DNA of 64,000 nucleotides from Pseudomonas asturiensis (GCF_900143095.1 NZ_FRDA01000005.1:186001-250000); one strand, 5' to 3'; counted from the first letter of the stretch, positions 25,954 to 35,048 are shown. Made by a program: numbers and translations. The notes: generated from the letters alone by a model not told the origin.

Positions 25954-26822
25954 GCGACGTTCTCCTGCGCCGTGTCCTGAGCAAAGAACCCGCCATCATT
26001 GACACCGATACGGAACATCACCCGCTGGGCATCGCGCGACAGCTCGGTCGCGCAGTGCAGCACCGAACGGTTATCCCAGATCAGCAGGTCGTTAGGCTCC
26101 CATTGGTAGTTGAAAATCCGCTCCGGCTTCAGGGCAAACGCGAACAGCCCATCCAGCAACGCCCGACTTTGCTCTTGCGAGTAACCGCTGATGCGCGTGG
26201 TGTAGCCCGGGTTGACGTAGAGGCTTTTGCGCTGTGTGCGCGGATGCACGGCGACCGTCGGGTGGACGCTGGCGGGGAACGTTTGCTCCAGCCGGGTGAA
26301 GATTTCCTGGATTGACTCTCCGACATCGTCTTCCTTGACTTTGTAGGTCCAGCGCACGTCATGTACCGCCTGACGATTGTGGACTCGCCTGTACAAATCC
26401 TTCGGCAGATCGTCGTACACCGACTGCATATCCACAAACAGCGTATCGCCACCCGTTTCGGGAATCTGTTGCGCGTGTAGCATGGTCAACGGCAGTGGCT
26501 CGGCCAGGTAACTGGAGTCGCTGTGCCACATGTTGCCGAGCTTGCGCGCACCGACCGCCCCAGCGCCGTTGCGGTTGTTGATCACCAGAATGTTCGGATA
26601 CTCAGGGTCGTGGTAGCTCTTGAGCTTGAACTGCTCGAGTTCCCCGAAGCAGGCTGCGAACTGCTGATATTCCTCACGGGTCAATATCTGGTTTTTCAGT
26701 GCCACCACTTTGCGTTCGTAAACCAGCTCCTGAATGGCACGTACCTCGTCCAGGGAAGCAGTAGTGATATCGAAATCCGTCACCGCCGTGACGAAGGTTT
26801 CCGCCAGATCCGTTCGCTTCAC
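25950..26822 (-). CDS. TauD/TfdA-family Fe(II)/2-oxoglutarate dioxygenase
   Basis: 290 residues from the GTG at 26822, chosen because AGGAG lies nine bases upstream. The frame is open ten codons further, to a TTG that overlaps the previous stop. The iron-binding facial triad is visible: H100 and D102 in NMWHSDSSYL, and H256 in VLHCATEL. R271 (VMFRIG) is the likely 2-oxoglutarate-binding arginine. TauD/TfdA enzymes hydroxylate carbons next to sulfonates, ethers or amino acids, or desaturate and decarboxylate. Second gene of the operon, between the oxoamine synthase and the dehydrogenase. Confidence 0.92.
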   Translation of the reverse strand: MKRTDLAETFVTAVTDFDITTASLDEVRAIQELVYERKVVALKNQILTREEYQQFAACFGELEQFKLKSYHDPEYPNILVINNRNGAGAVGARKLGNMWHSDSSYLAEPLPLTMLHAQQIPETGGDTLFVDMQSVYDDLPKDLYRRVHNRQAVHDVRWTYKVKEDDVGESIQEIFTRLEQTFPASVHPTVAVHPRTQRKSLYVNPGYTTRISGYSQEQSRALLDGLFAFALKPERIFNYQWEPNDLLIWDNRSVLHCATELSRDAQRVMFRIGVNDGGFFAQDTAQENVA

Positions 26823-26848
26823 GTTGAGCGTCTCCTGCACGATGTTAA

Positions 26849-28144
26849 TCAAACGGCCAGCGCAGGCTGGAGTTGGGCAGCGTTAGGGGTGCTGTCCCTA
26901 TTCGATTCGCTGCTTTTGAGCATCAGGCTCAAATCGAGGATGTCGGCCGGGTTGTGTGCCGATGTGACCGACATGCGCAGTGCTGCCTGACCGCGTGGGA
27001 CGGTCGGGAAGAACACGACAGAGGTGTAGTGACCTTGTTGTAGCAAGTACTCACCCTTGGCAATGGCTTCCTCTTCGTTACCAATGCGTACGATCCGGAT
27101 TGGCAATTCACTGCCGCTGGTTTCAGTCGGGATCAGGGTGTCGAACAGCTTCATGTTGTTGCGCAGCGAGTGTTGCAGTTTGTGCAGTTCCGGCGTGGCA
27201 TGGATTTCCGCCGACGCCAATGCTGCGCCCACGGCTGCCATGTTCGGTGCGCAGGAGAAGCCGTAGGTGGGTGCATAGCGACGGATCGAGTTCTCGATAT
27301 GCCTGGTGCCGAGCATCAACAGACCACCCGCTGCGCCATAGCCTTTACCCAACGACGCGGCGACGATGGTGTTTTCATCCAGGCCGTCCAGTTGCGAACG
27401 GACAAAGCCTTCACCGTGCTGGCCGACCACTGAAATGCCGTGGGCGTCGTCCAGGTACACGAATAGACCGTACTTGTCCTGCAGCGCACGCAGCTCTCGA
27501 ACCGGGGCCGCGCCGCCCATCGAGTAGGCACCGTCGCCCACATAGGCGACCTTGCGACCGCCCTGGCACAGACGCTCCAGGTGTTCGAGGTCGTTGTGCT
27601 CGATGACGATCACGTCGGTTTCTTCGCGCAGAACCGGGATGTGGTACTGCAGCGTCACGTGGGCGAAACGGTCAAAAGCGATCAGCGGTTTCTCACCGTT
27701 GGTGAACAGGCCAGCAGCCAGCAGCGGCAGGGCGCCCATGTTGGCGGCGGCCACGGTCGGGAACACCACCACGCCGTTTACATCGAACAGCTTGGCGAGG
27801 GTGCGTTCCAGACGTACCAGTGGCTCGGCGGAAAGGCGTGTGCGGGCTACCGAAAAGTGCGCCGACGGGATTTCATCCATTGAGGCCTTGGCGGCGGCGA
27901 GCACTTTGGGGTGGGCGTCCAGGTTGAGGTAACCGCAGCGGGTGTAGTCGATCACTTCCTTGCCGCTGGTAGCAATTTCTATGCGGCGGTTGTCGAGCAC
28001 TCGGCAGGAAACCCCCATCAGACCTTTTTCATACGCGGCGTCGAAATGCGGACGGCTGATTTCAGCCATTCTCGATGCATTGCGGGCTTTCAGTTGTGGC
28101 GCTTTATTGTCCAGGCCGTTATTGGTTTCTACTGCGTCGTTCAT
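26849..28144 (-). CDS. Alpha-oxoamine synthase-like PLP enzyme
   Basis: 431 residues of the fold type I alpha-oxoamine synthase group (BioF, Kbl, HemA, SPT, CqsA). That group condenses an amino acid with an acyl-thioester and loses CO2. YTRCGYLNLDAHPKV and SVARTRLSAEPLVRLER match the N-terminal lobe. YLDDAHGISVVGQHGEG (230-246) is the family signature contacting PLP. SLGKGYGAAGG contains the Schiff-base lysine K267. The C-terminal block PRGQAALRMSVTSAH is also conserved. It is not BioF or Kbl by context: no biotin or threonine genes are near. First gene of the operon; substrates unknown. Confidence 0.88.
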   Translation of the reverse strand: MNDAVETNNGLDNKAPQLKARNASRMAEISRPHFDAAYEKGLMGVSCRVLDNRRIEIATSGKEVIDYTRCGYLNLDAHPKVLAAAKASMDEIPSAHFSVARTRLSAEPLVRLERTLAKLFDVNGVVVFPTVAAANMGALPLLAAGLFTNGEKPLIAFDRFAHVTLQYHIPVLREETDVIVIEHNDLEHLERLCQGGRKVAYVGDGAYSMGGAAPVRELRALQDKYGLFVYLDDAHGISVVGQHGEGFVRSQLDGLDENTIVAASLGKGYGAAGGLLMLGTRHIENSIRRYAPTYGFSCAPNMAAVGAALASAEIHATPELHKLQHSLRNNMKLFDTLIPTETSGSELPIRIVRIGNEEEAIAKGEYLLQQGHYTSVVFFPTVPRGQAALRMSVTSAHNPADILDLSLMLKSSESNRDSTPNAAQLQPALAV

Positions 28145-28251
28145 GGCGATCTCATCCTATGAGGGGCGTTTCAAGCCGTTGCAGCTTGAGAACGGCGCTA
28201 GGATCCACGATCGCTGAAACATTTTGCAAAGGACTAATCGAGTGCTACCTT

Positions 28252-28266
28252 ATGACAAAATCTCAT
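28252..28266. promoter_or_regulatory. Candidate LysR operator upstream of the six-gene operon
   Basis: ATGA-N7-TCAT dyad containing a T-N11-A LysR core, in the 139-base divergent region, ending 17 bases before the regulator's ATG. The position suits autoregulation and activation of the operon. Confidence 0.45.
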
Positions 28267-28283
28267 GAGCATTACGAAGTCTT

Positions 28284-29210
28284 ATGGTTGCCAGGATTCC
28301 TTCTCTCAATGGATTGAAAGCGTTTGATTCGGCAGCTCGCCATATGAGTTTTACCAAGGCCGCTGAGGAGCTTAATGTCACGCAGACGGCCATCAGCCAT
28401 CAGATCCGCCGACTTGAAGATGAACTGGGCGTTCGCCTGTTTCTGCGGCTCAAGGATGGTCTGGCGCTGACTACTGAAGGTCACGCGTATTTGCCCGGCA
28501 TTCGCTCGGCGTTTCACGAGTTGCGCTATTCCACGGAAATGCTGCTCGAGTCGACCAACAACAGCACATTGACCATCAGCACCCTGGTTTCCCTGGCCTC
28601 CAAATGGCTGCTACCGCGTCTGGCCTCGTTTCAGGATGCGTTTCCCAACATCGATGTGCGAGTCACTGCGTCAACCGAACTCGTCGACTTCCGCAAGGGC
28701 GGGATTGACGCCGCGATCCGCTACGGTTTCGGCGACTGGAAGGGCTTGCGGGCGGATTGGCTCATGTCCGACGAGATCTTTCCTGTGTGCAACCCTAAGC
28801 TGCTGACGGGTCCCAAAGCCTTGAAAAGCCCGGTCGATCTGGCCAATCAAACGCTGTTGCAGGTCAGCGGCATGACCAGCAACGACTGGAACATGTGGTT
28901 GAGCGCGGCAGGGCAACCGAAGAAACTCGCCGAAGGCACGCGGCTGACCTTCGATCTGGCAATGATGGCGGTGCAGGCTGCCATCGACGGCTTGGGGGTG
29001 TGCATCGGCCGCTCCACCTACGTCGATGACGATTTGAGGGCCGGGAGACTGGTAGCGCCGTTCAACCTCAAGTTGAAGTCCGATCTGGGCTTCTACCTTG
29101 TGACGCCGCTGGAAATTGCCAACTCGAATAAAGTCGTGGCATTTCGTACCTGGCTGATCGATCTGGTGCAAAGCGCTGAATTTGCGCCGGTTTCCGAACT
29201 TTCCAACTAA
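28284..29210 (+). CDS. LysR-family regulator (GcvA-like), divergent from the six-gene operon
   Basis: 308 residues. The N-terminal helix-turn-helix (ARIPSLNGLKAFDSAARHMSFTKAAEEL, then VTQTAISHQIRRLE) is of the GcvA/AmpR type. The effector domain starts near 90 (LTISTLVSLASKWLLPRL). The ATG has a poor ribosome site. Its divergent position, 139 bases from the oxoamine synthase gene, makes it the likely pathway regulator. The effector is presumably a pathway intermediate. Confidence 0.91.
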   Translation: MVARIPSLNGLKAFDSAARHMSFTKAAEELNVTQTAISHQIRRLEDELGVRLFLRLKDGLALTTEGHAYLPGIRSAFHELRYSTEMLLESTNNSTLTISTLVSLASKWLLPRLASFQDAFPNIDVRVTASTELVDFRKGGIDAAIRYGFGDWKGLRADWLMSDEIFPVCNPKLLTGPKALKSPVDLANQTLLQVSGMTSNDWNMWLSAAGQPKKLAEGTRLTFDLAMMAVQAAIDGLGVCIGRSTYVDDDLRAGRLVAPFNLKLKSDLGFYLVTPLEIANSNKVVAFRTWLIDLVQSAEFAPVSELSN

Positions 29211-29347
29211 GCTTTGCGTTTTGTATGGGCCTCTATCCATCACGCTCTCGTCTCTCGATAACAACCTTTCGCCCAGGCCCTTCATGAAGAAGGGAGATGT
29301 GTGGTATCCATCCGGTTTGTGTCTGGACTGGAAGGGAAGTGTAGAGG

Positions 29348-29905
29348 ATGGAAAACGGTCTGGGCTTCAAGGTGGGACTTGTCAGCCAACGGCTTGAAGA
29401 CACGCAGTTGGAGCAAATTATCAGCCTGGGTGTGGCCCATTTCGTTGATGCCTATCGGATCGACGAAGATGAGTCTGCGCAACGATTGGCCAGGGCGAGG
29501 GAGCGCTGGGAGTTGGAGCTTACCCGACGGCTGGAGAGAACCCAGTGCCAATTCAAGACCTCCATGAACTTCCCTCCAACCTCATTGATTCTTTCTCAGG
29601 ACCTGCAGACGGGTCGAGTGGCCGGGTTTTTATACGCCGACCGACCGATTGAACAGCCTGGTAGCTGTGAAGTTATTTTCGTCGTCGTTCACCCGGCGTT
29701 TCGCCGTCAAGGTCTTCTCGTCAGGATGTTGGACGAACTTGCACGTCATTACTCCACGATCAAGCTTGACTGCAAGGATGAGCGTTTCTTCACGGGTGCC
29801 GGTTTCGTTGTTACAGGGCAGTTGGGCACTCATAAGACGATGGAGCGTTCAGGGTGTCGAGGTAAGACTGCCTGTGCCGAGCAGCTTCAAGACAATGCGA
29901 CGTAA
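29348..29905 (+). CDS. GNAT-family acetyltransferase
   Basis: 185 residues. The acetyl-CoA-binding motif A is VIFVVVHPAFRRQGLLVRMLDELA (R-R-Q-G-L pyrophosphate loop). FLYADRPIEQPGSCEVIF supplies the preceding strands. The N-terminal 75 residues are extra relative to a minimal GNAT fold and highly charged (ESAQRLARARERWELE). The ATG follows GTAGAGG. Acceptor substrate unknown. It is a single gene between the LysR regulator and a convergent ABC exporter. Confidence 0.82.
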   Translation: MENGLGFKVGLVSQRLEDTQLEQIISLGVAHFVDAYRIDEDESAQRLARARERWELELTRRLERTQCQFKTSMNFPPTSLILSQDLQTGRVAGFLYADRPIEQPGSCEVIFVVVHPAFRRQGLLVRMLDELARHYSTIKLDCKDERFFTGAGFVVTGQLGTHKTMERSGCRGKTACAEQLQDNAT

Positions 29906-29964
29906 TGCCGTCGGCGTGTCGCCAGGCGGCAGGTCGCCTTTGAAGCGCTCGGCTCGCCTTCCGC

Positions 29965-31818
29965 CTAGTCCATCACCTCGGCCACACCCTGATCTTCTCC
30001 CAGAAAACCACCACTCTGGTGCTGCCACAGCCGCGCATAGGTTCCGTTCTTCTGAAGCAATTCGCTGTGAGTGCCTTGTTCGATGATGCGCCCGTCATCC
30101 ATGACAATGAGCCGGTCCATGGCTGCGATGGTGGACAGCCGGTGGGCGATGGCGATCACCGTCTTGCCTTGCATCATGTCATCGAGGCTTTCCTGGATGG
30201 CGACTTCGACTTCCGAATCCAGCGCGCTGGTGGCTTCGTCCAGTAGAAGGATTGGCGCATTCTTGAGCATCACCCGGGCAATCGCGATACGTTGGCGCTG
30301 GCCGCCCGACAGCTTGATGCCTCGCTCGCCCACCAGCGTGTCATAGCCCGAATGGCCCTGCTTGTCGCTCAACTGGCTGATGAAGCCGTCTGCCTGAGCA
30401 TTGGCCGCTGCGCTGCGGATCTGCTCATCGGTCGCGTCGGGTCGGCCATAGGCGATGTTGTCGCGAATTGAGCGGTGCAGCAGGGACGTATCCTGAGTCA
30501 CCATGCCGATAGCGCTGCGCAGACTGTCCTGAGTGACGTGCGCGATGTTCTGCCCATCAACGCGAATCTGGCCGCTGTCCACGTCATAGAAACGCAGCAG
30601 CAGATTGATGAGTGTGGACTTGCCCGCGCCGGAGCGACCCACCAGGCCGATTTTCTCGCCGGCACGAATATTCAAATCAAGGCCGTCGAGCACCTGACGC
30701 TCGCCGTTATAGTTGAAGCTCACGTTATCGAAGGTCACTGCGCCGCCTGACGTGACCAGCACGGCTGCGTCCGGTGCATCCTGCACTTTGGGGCCGCGGG
30801 TCAGGGTTTCCATGCCGTCCTGTACGGTGCCGATGTTCTCGAACAGCGACGTCATTTGCCACATGATCCAGTGCGACATGCCATTGACCCTGAGCGCCAT
30901 GGCGGTAATAGCTGCCACCGCACCTGTGCCGACCTCGCCCTGGTGCCAGAGGTAAAGGGCATAGCCGCCAGCGCCCATGATCAGTGCAACCACCAGGGCC
31001 TGATTGACGATCTCGAACTGGCTGACCAAACGCATCTGGCGAAAGCCGGTTTGCTTGAAGTCCTCCATCGCTGCACGTGCGAAGTGCGCTTCACGTTTGG
31101 AGTGGGAGAACAGTTTCACCGTGGTGATATTGGTGTAGGCGTCCGAAATACGCCCGGTCATTGATGACCGCGCGTTGGCCTGTTCCTGCCCGACTTTTCC
31201 CAGACGGGGCACGAAATACAGCATGGCGAGCCCGAATAGCACGATCCACGCAATGAAAGGCAACATCAGTTTCAGGTCGAAGCCGCCCGCCAGCGCGATG
31301 ATTGCAATGAAATACACACCAATTCCGGGGGCTATCTCGATCAGCGTGAACAACACCTCACGCACGGACAGCGCCGTCTGCATCACTTTGGTCGTGACCC
31401 GGCCGGAGAACTCGTCGGAAAAGAACGAAAGGCTCTGGCGCAGCATCAGTCGATGGAAATCCCAGCGCAGCCGCAGTGGCAGGTTGATCGCCAGGACCTG
31501 ATGCTGAACCATGGTTCTTAACGCTACCAGCCCGATGCTGGTCAGCAGAATGAGGCCGATGCCCCATAGGACTCGACTTTCCTGCCCGCCGGCTTCACCG
31601 CCTGCCTGCCAGGTCGAGAGCAGGTCCACGACTTGCCCGAGGAAGGAAAACAGCCAGGCTTCGTAAATCGAGACGCTGGCACTCAGTACCGCCAGCGCGA
31701 GGACGTAACCCCGTGCGCCCCGTGTGCAGGCCCAGAGGAATTTCACCAGCCCCTCAGGCGGCGGTGGTGCCTCGTCGGGCGGAAAAGGGTCAAGTCGTTT
31801 TTCAAATGCCTGAAGCAT
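29965..31818 (-). CDS. ABC exporter with fused membrane and ATPase domains (MsbA-like)
   Basis: 617 residues. A six-helix type IV exporter membrane domain spans about 40-340, and the nucleotide-binding domain occupies the C-terminal 250. It has Walker A (GLVGRSGAGKST), Q-loop (GMVTQDTSLLH), signature (LSGGQRQRIAIAR), Walker B (ILLLDEAT) and the H-loop (IAHRLST). The length fits half-transporters that work as dimers, exporting lipids, peptides or drugs. ATG at 31818 follows GGAG. No processing protease or membrane-fusion partner is adjacent, so substrate cannot be inferred. Confidence 0.95.
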   Translation of the reverse strand: MLQAFEKRLDPFPPDEAPPPPEGLVKFLWACTRGARGYVLALAVLSASVSIYEAWLFSFLGQVVDLLSTWQAGGEAGGQESRVLWGIGLILLTSIGLVALRTMVQHQVLAINLPLRLRWDFHRLMLRQSLSFFSDEFSGRVTTKVMQTALSVREVLFTLIEIAPGIGVYFIAIIALAGGFDLKLMLPFIAWIVLFGLAMLYFVPRLGKVGQEQANARSSMTGRISDAYTNITTVKLFSHSKREAHFARAAMEDFKQTGFRQMRLVSQFEIVNQALVVALIMGAGGYALYLWHQGEVGTGAVAAITAMALRVNGMSHWIMWQMTSLFENIGTVQDGMETLTRGPKVQDAPDAAVLVTSGGAVTFDNVSFNYNGERQVLDGLDLNIRAGEKIGLVGRSGAGKSTLINLLLRFYDVDSGQIRVDGQNIAHVTQDSLRSAIGMVTQDTSLLHRSIRDNIAYGRPDATDEQIRSAAANAQADGFISQLSDKQGHSGYDTLVGERGIKLSGGQRQRIAIARVMLKNAPILLLDEATSALDSEVEVAIQESLDDMMQGKTVIAIAHRLSTIAAMDRLIVMDDGRIIEQGTHSELLQKNGTYARLWQHQSGGFLGEDQGVAEVMD

Positions 31819-31914
31819 CAACAGTCTCCATCGGAATCAGTTAAGGCGATCCTGCCATGACTTACACGGCCATTCGCCCGCTCATGCAGCGGGCGAACAA
31901 GCCTTGCGACTGTG

Positions 31915-33621
31915 CTAGTGACTCAGCGGTGGCGTACGACGCGGAATCACCCGCTTGCTGCCCATTGCTTCAAACGCCGAAGCGAAACGCAGCAGGTTGG
32001 AGTCGTCATACGCACGACCGGCGAAGGTCAGACCGACCGGCATGCCGATGTCGGCCATCAGCCCCATCGGCACTGTGACGGTCGGTACGCCCAGGTGACG
32101 GATGGCGAGGTTGCCATTGGCGACCCACACACCGTTGCTCCAGGCGATGTCGGCGGACTCGATGTTGACGTCTGCATCGGCCGGCCCGACGTCGGCGACT
32201 GTCGGAAACAGCACCGCATCCAGCCCGAGTTTTTCCATCCAGTCTTCCAGGTCGGTGCGACGCGTCTGCTCCAGTCCGCGAAGTCCGTCAGGCAGGGTCG
32301 CGATTTCGTTCCAGGGCGTAATGCCGCGTTCGGCCATGCGCACGTATTCATCCATGCCTGCGGCCAGGTTGTCTTCACGGTTGGGCAGAGTGCCGGGTTC
32401 GTGGGGGAAGATTTTGGGCCCATCGACGTCCACGAGACGATTGAGCTTCGGGTCGCCGTTGGCCTGCAAAAACTCGTCGAACGCCCATGCGGACAGGTCC
32501 CACAACTCGTGGTGCAGGAATTCTTTGGACACCAGCCCGCGCGTAAACACGGTTGGTGCGCCAGGGCGGTCGCCCTCGCAGTTGGACACCAGCGGGAAAT
32601 CGACATCGATCACCTCGGCACCTGCCGCAACGAGCGCCTTGCGGGCCTGTTCCCAGAGATCGATCACCGATGCGCGGGTGATGATGCGCTGTCCTGTCGG
32701 GCCGCCGATGCCGGGCTTCTCGGCTGTGCCGGCGTCAGGGTCAGCATTGATGTACATGCGTGGCACACCGAAGCGCTTGCCTGCAAGGCTAGCAGTAGGG
32801 ACGGCCAGTTCGGTGTAGGAAGCAGGGCGTATCGACTCGACGCTCGGGATGCTCACCCATGGCTGCAGACGCCAGAGGTCGCCGCGTGTGTCAGGGTCTT
32901 CGGCGACAATCACATCAAGCACTTCCAGCAGGTCGGCCATGGTTCTGGCGTAGGGCACGACCACGTCCATGGTCGGTGTCAGCGGCCAGTTGCCGCGTAC
33001 CGAGATCACACCGCGAGAAGGGGTGTAGGCGCACAAACCATTGTTCGACGCCGGGCCGCGTCCGCTTGACCAGGTTTCCTCGGCCATGCCGAAAGCGGCG
33101 AAGCTTGCGGCAGTGGCGGTGCCTGCGCCATTGGATGAGCCAGAGGCGAACGGCGCGGTCAGGTAGTCGGCGTTATAGGGGCTTTCGGCACGGCCATACA
33201 CGCCGCGCTGCATACCGCCATTGGCCATCGGCGGCATGTTGGTCTTGCCCAGGCAGATGGCTCCGGCGGCGCGAAGGCGGCCGATGGTGAAGGCGTCTTT
33301 CTGCGCGACCAGATCGACGAACGCCGGGCTGCCCGATGCGGCGGTGAGGCCCTTGACCAGATAGCTGTCCTTGGCGGTGTAGGGAATGCCGTCGAGTGGC
33401 CCCAGGGTTTCGCCCTTGGCGCGCCGGGCGTCAGAGGCGCGTGCTTCAGCAAGGGCCTCGGGGTTCGGAACGACCAGGGCGTTCAGTGCGGTGGCAGTGT
33501 GCGGTCCGTCGTAGGCGTCGATGCGGGCAAGGTACGCCTGAACCAGTTCGACAGCGGTGGTCCTGCCGGATTCTAGCGCCGCGCGTAGCTCGGCAATGGA
33601 GACTTCTGTGACTTCGATCAT
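31915..33621 (-). CDS. Amidase-signature family hydrolase
   Basis: 568 residues. The amidase-signature Ser-cisSer-Lys triad can be placed: K84 in PYTAKDS, the cis-serine S162 in the GSSNGAG loop (usually GGSSGG) and the nucleophile S186 in TWSSGRGPAS. The S162-S186 spacing equals that in characterised members. The C-terminal VPTVTVPMGLM and PVGLTFAGRAYDD blocks are typical. It hydrolyses an amide of unknown identity; loop changes next to the cis-serine and nucleophile suggest a subfamily of its own. Cytoplasmic, with no signal peptide, and not obviously in an operon. Confidence 0.92.
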   Translation of the reverse strand: MIEVTEVSIAELRAALESGRTTAVELVQAYLARIDAYDGPHTATALNALVVPNPEALAEARASDARRAKGETLGPLDGIPYTAKDSYLVKGLTAASGSPAFVDLVAQKDAFTIGRLRAAGAICLGKTNMPPMANGGMQRGVYGRAESPYNADYLTAPFASGSSNGAGTATAASFAAFGMAEETWSSGRGPASNNGLCAYTPSRGVISVRGNWPLTPTMDVVVPYARTMADLLEVLDVIVAEDPDTRGDLWRLQPWVSIPSVESIRPASYTELAVPTASLAGKRFGVPRMYINADPDAGTAEKPGIGGPTGQRIITRASVIDLWEQARKALVAAGAEVIDVDFPLVSNCEGDRPGAPTVFTRGLVSKEFLHHELWDLSAWAFDEFLQANGDPKLNRLVDVDGPKIFPHEPGTLPNREDNLAAGMDEYVRMAERGITPWNEIATLPDGLRGLEQTRRTDLEDWMEKLGLDAVLFPTVADVGPADADVNIESADIAWSNGVWVANGNLAIRHLGVPTVTVPMGLMADIGMPVGLTFAGRAYDDSNLLRFASAFEAMGSKRVIPRRTPPLSH

Positions 33622-33690
33622 GTGGTTATCACCGACTGCTGATAAGGGGCGACCTCAGCGCTCGCGCTGCACCGGGCCTTGCGTGCGAGC

Positions 33691-34656
33691 TCAGGTGCAG
33701 TTGCCCGCCTTCCGGTAGCCCGCCGCCCTGGCTTTGGATTCAGACTCAAAGGATATCCGATTTTTTGCCGAGACTTTATCGTAGCTCGGGCAGCCCTGAG
33801 GCAGGTGGTAGATGTGACTGTTGAGGTTGCCGATGATCACGCCCGACGAGGAGGCGAGTGGCGCTGGCTTCTGTGTGCTGGACTGGACGGTTTTCTGCGG
33901 GATGGCGCTGACCACGCCGTCGCCGACCGGTTTGTAGTCTTGCGTCCAGGTACGGGCACGGCTGACAAACGGGTTGGTGTGGCCCATGACCGTCGCGATT
34001 CGACGATCACGTTCCTTTTCCCAGGCTGTTACCGGGTATTGCTTGTCCCAGGCCATCAACAGCTGTTGCTGCTGGCGCGACATGTTCAGGTTGTATCGAT
34101 CAAACATATAGAAAGTGGTGCGGGCAACCAGGCCTTTCACCTCGTCACGCGGTTCGGCAACGTTCTGCTGGAAGTCGACCTTGGTCTTGCACTGCCCATA
34201 CTGCGGCGCTACGCCTGAGGCCATGCCGTAGTTGTAATTGTTGCGGTCGCCGTTCACTTCACCCACGGCCGGGTAAAGGTTGAACAGGTCGGCCTCCATG
34301 GCCTTGAATACCGGGTCATCGTTTTCGCAAAATTCGCGCCCGCCTTTCTGCCAGCACTGACGCTGATGGCCGAAGGTCCAGGCCGGGACAATGTGTTCCC
34401 ATTCGGTGCGCGCTGCGCGGTTTTCCTGTTTCCGGGCTTGCAGGCCACAGGAACCGGCATCGATCCGGCCACCCGATTTCCCGACCCAGGTCCATTTGCA
34501 GCCGCAATACAGATCGCCCTGAGCACTGCTGGCCTGATCGAGATAGATCTTTTGCCTGGCAACGACCTTGGCTTCGGAAAAGGTAGAAGGGGGTTCGGAG
34601 AAAGCGGGATTGATAATGAGGAACGACAGCGTCAAGACGTAAAGCAGAAATTTCAT
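33691..34656 (-). CDS. endA: Endonuclease I family nuclease with C-terminal Ada-like zinc module
   Basis: 321 residues with signal peptide (MKFLLYVLTLSFLIINPAFS), so periplasmic or secreted. The catalytic region contains RTEWEHIVPAW, the His-metal finger motif, and EVNGDRNNYNYGMA, the metal-binding Asn block of EndA/EndoI. Four or more cysteines suggest disulfides. After about residue 235 a low-complexity linker leads to a C-terminal segment (SHIYHLPQGCPSYDKV, then RAAGYRKAGNC) resembling the metal-binding module of Ada-type proteins that is sometimes appended to secreted nucleases. It degrades extracellular or periplasmic DNA. E. coli EndA lacks this tail. Confidence 0.9.
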   Translation of the reverse strand: MKFLLYVLTLSFLIINPAFSEPPSTFSEAKVVARQKIYLDQASSAQGDLYCGCKWTWVGKSGGRIDAGSCGLQARKQENRAARTEWEHIVPAWTFGHQRQCWQKGGREFCENDDPVFKAMEADLFNLYPAVGEVNGDRNNYNYGMASGVAPQYGQCKTKVDFQQNVAEPRDEVKGLVARTTFYMFDRYNLNMSRQQQQLLMAWDKQYPVTAWEKERDRRIATVMGHTNPFVSRARTWTQDYKPVGDGVVSAIPQKTVQSSTQKPAPLASSSGVIIGNLNSHIYHLPQGCPSYDKVSAKNRISFESESKARAAGYRKAGNCT

Positions 34657-34732
34657 GAGTCAGCATATTTCAGGTTCAGGGGCGCGCATTGTACTCATGA
34701 CAACCTGAGCGTAAACGTGCAATTCAGATTGC

Positions 34733-34960
34733 ACTAGAGCGCTGACTGGAGGCGCGCGCGGTGTTCCTTGGGGGTGATACCGAAGGTCTTGATGAACCGA
34801 CGAACAAGCGCCGACTCATTGGCCATGCCGCAGTGCTGTGCGACGTGCATGAAGTCGGCGAGCGCGGCACCGATACATCCTCACGCAAATGCACATTGAT
34901 CCGCGTGTGAAGGTCGGAAAACTGACGGCTTCTGGATTGCAGCGTCAAAGAGGAACTTGA
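34733..34960 (-). pseudogene. Remnant of an AraC-family regulator
   Basis: The last 45 or so codons read ALADFMHVAQHCGMANESALVRRF, then IKTFGITPKEHRARL and a stop, the second helix-turn-helix of an AraC/XylS regulator. The first helix (SDLHTRINVHLREDVSV) is legible just upstream, but in a different frame, so there is a frameshift near 34880. No N-terminal effector domain or start can be found. It is a dead fragment between the nuclease and the TonB receptor genes. Confidence 0.7.
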
Positions 34961-35016
34961 ACAGGTTGCGAAGCATCGGTCATTGTCAGCCTCTGGATAG
35001 AACCATTCTTTTAACA

Positions 35017-35048
35017 AGCGCTCGGTGCATACTCCTGCAACGAGCGCT
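35017..35048 (-). terminator. Hairpin downstream of the TonB-receptor gene
   Basis: AGCGCTCG - 16 bases - CGAGCGCT, a perfect 8-bp stem, 26 bases after the receptor stop. The following minus-strand sequence (TGTTAAAAG) is a poor T-run, so it may be a weak terminator or an mRNA-stabilising hairpin. Confidence 0.45.
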
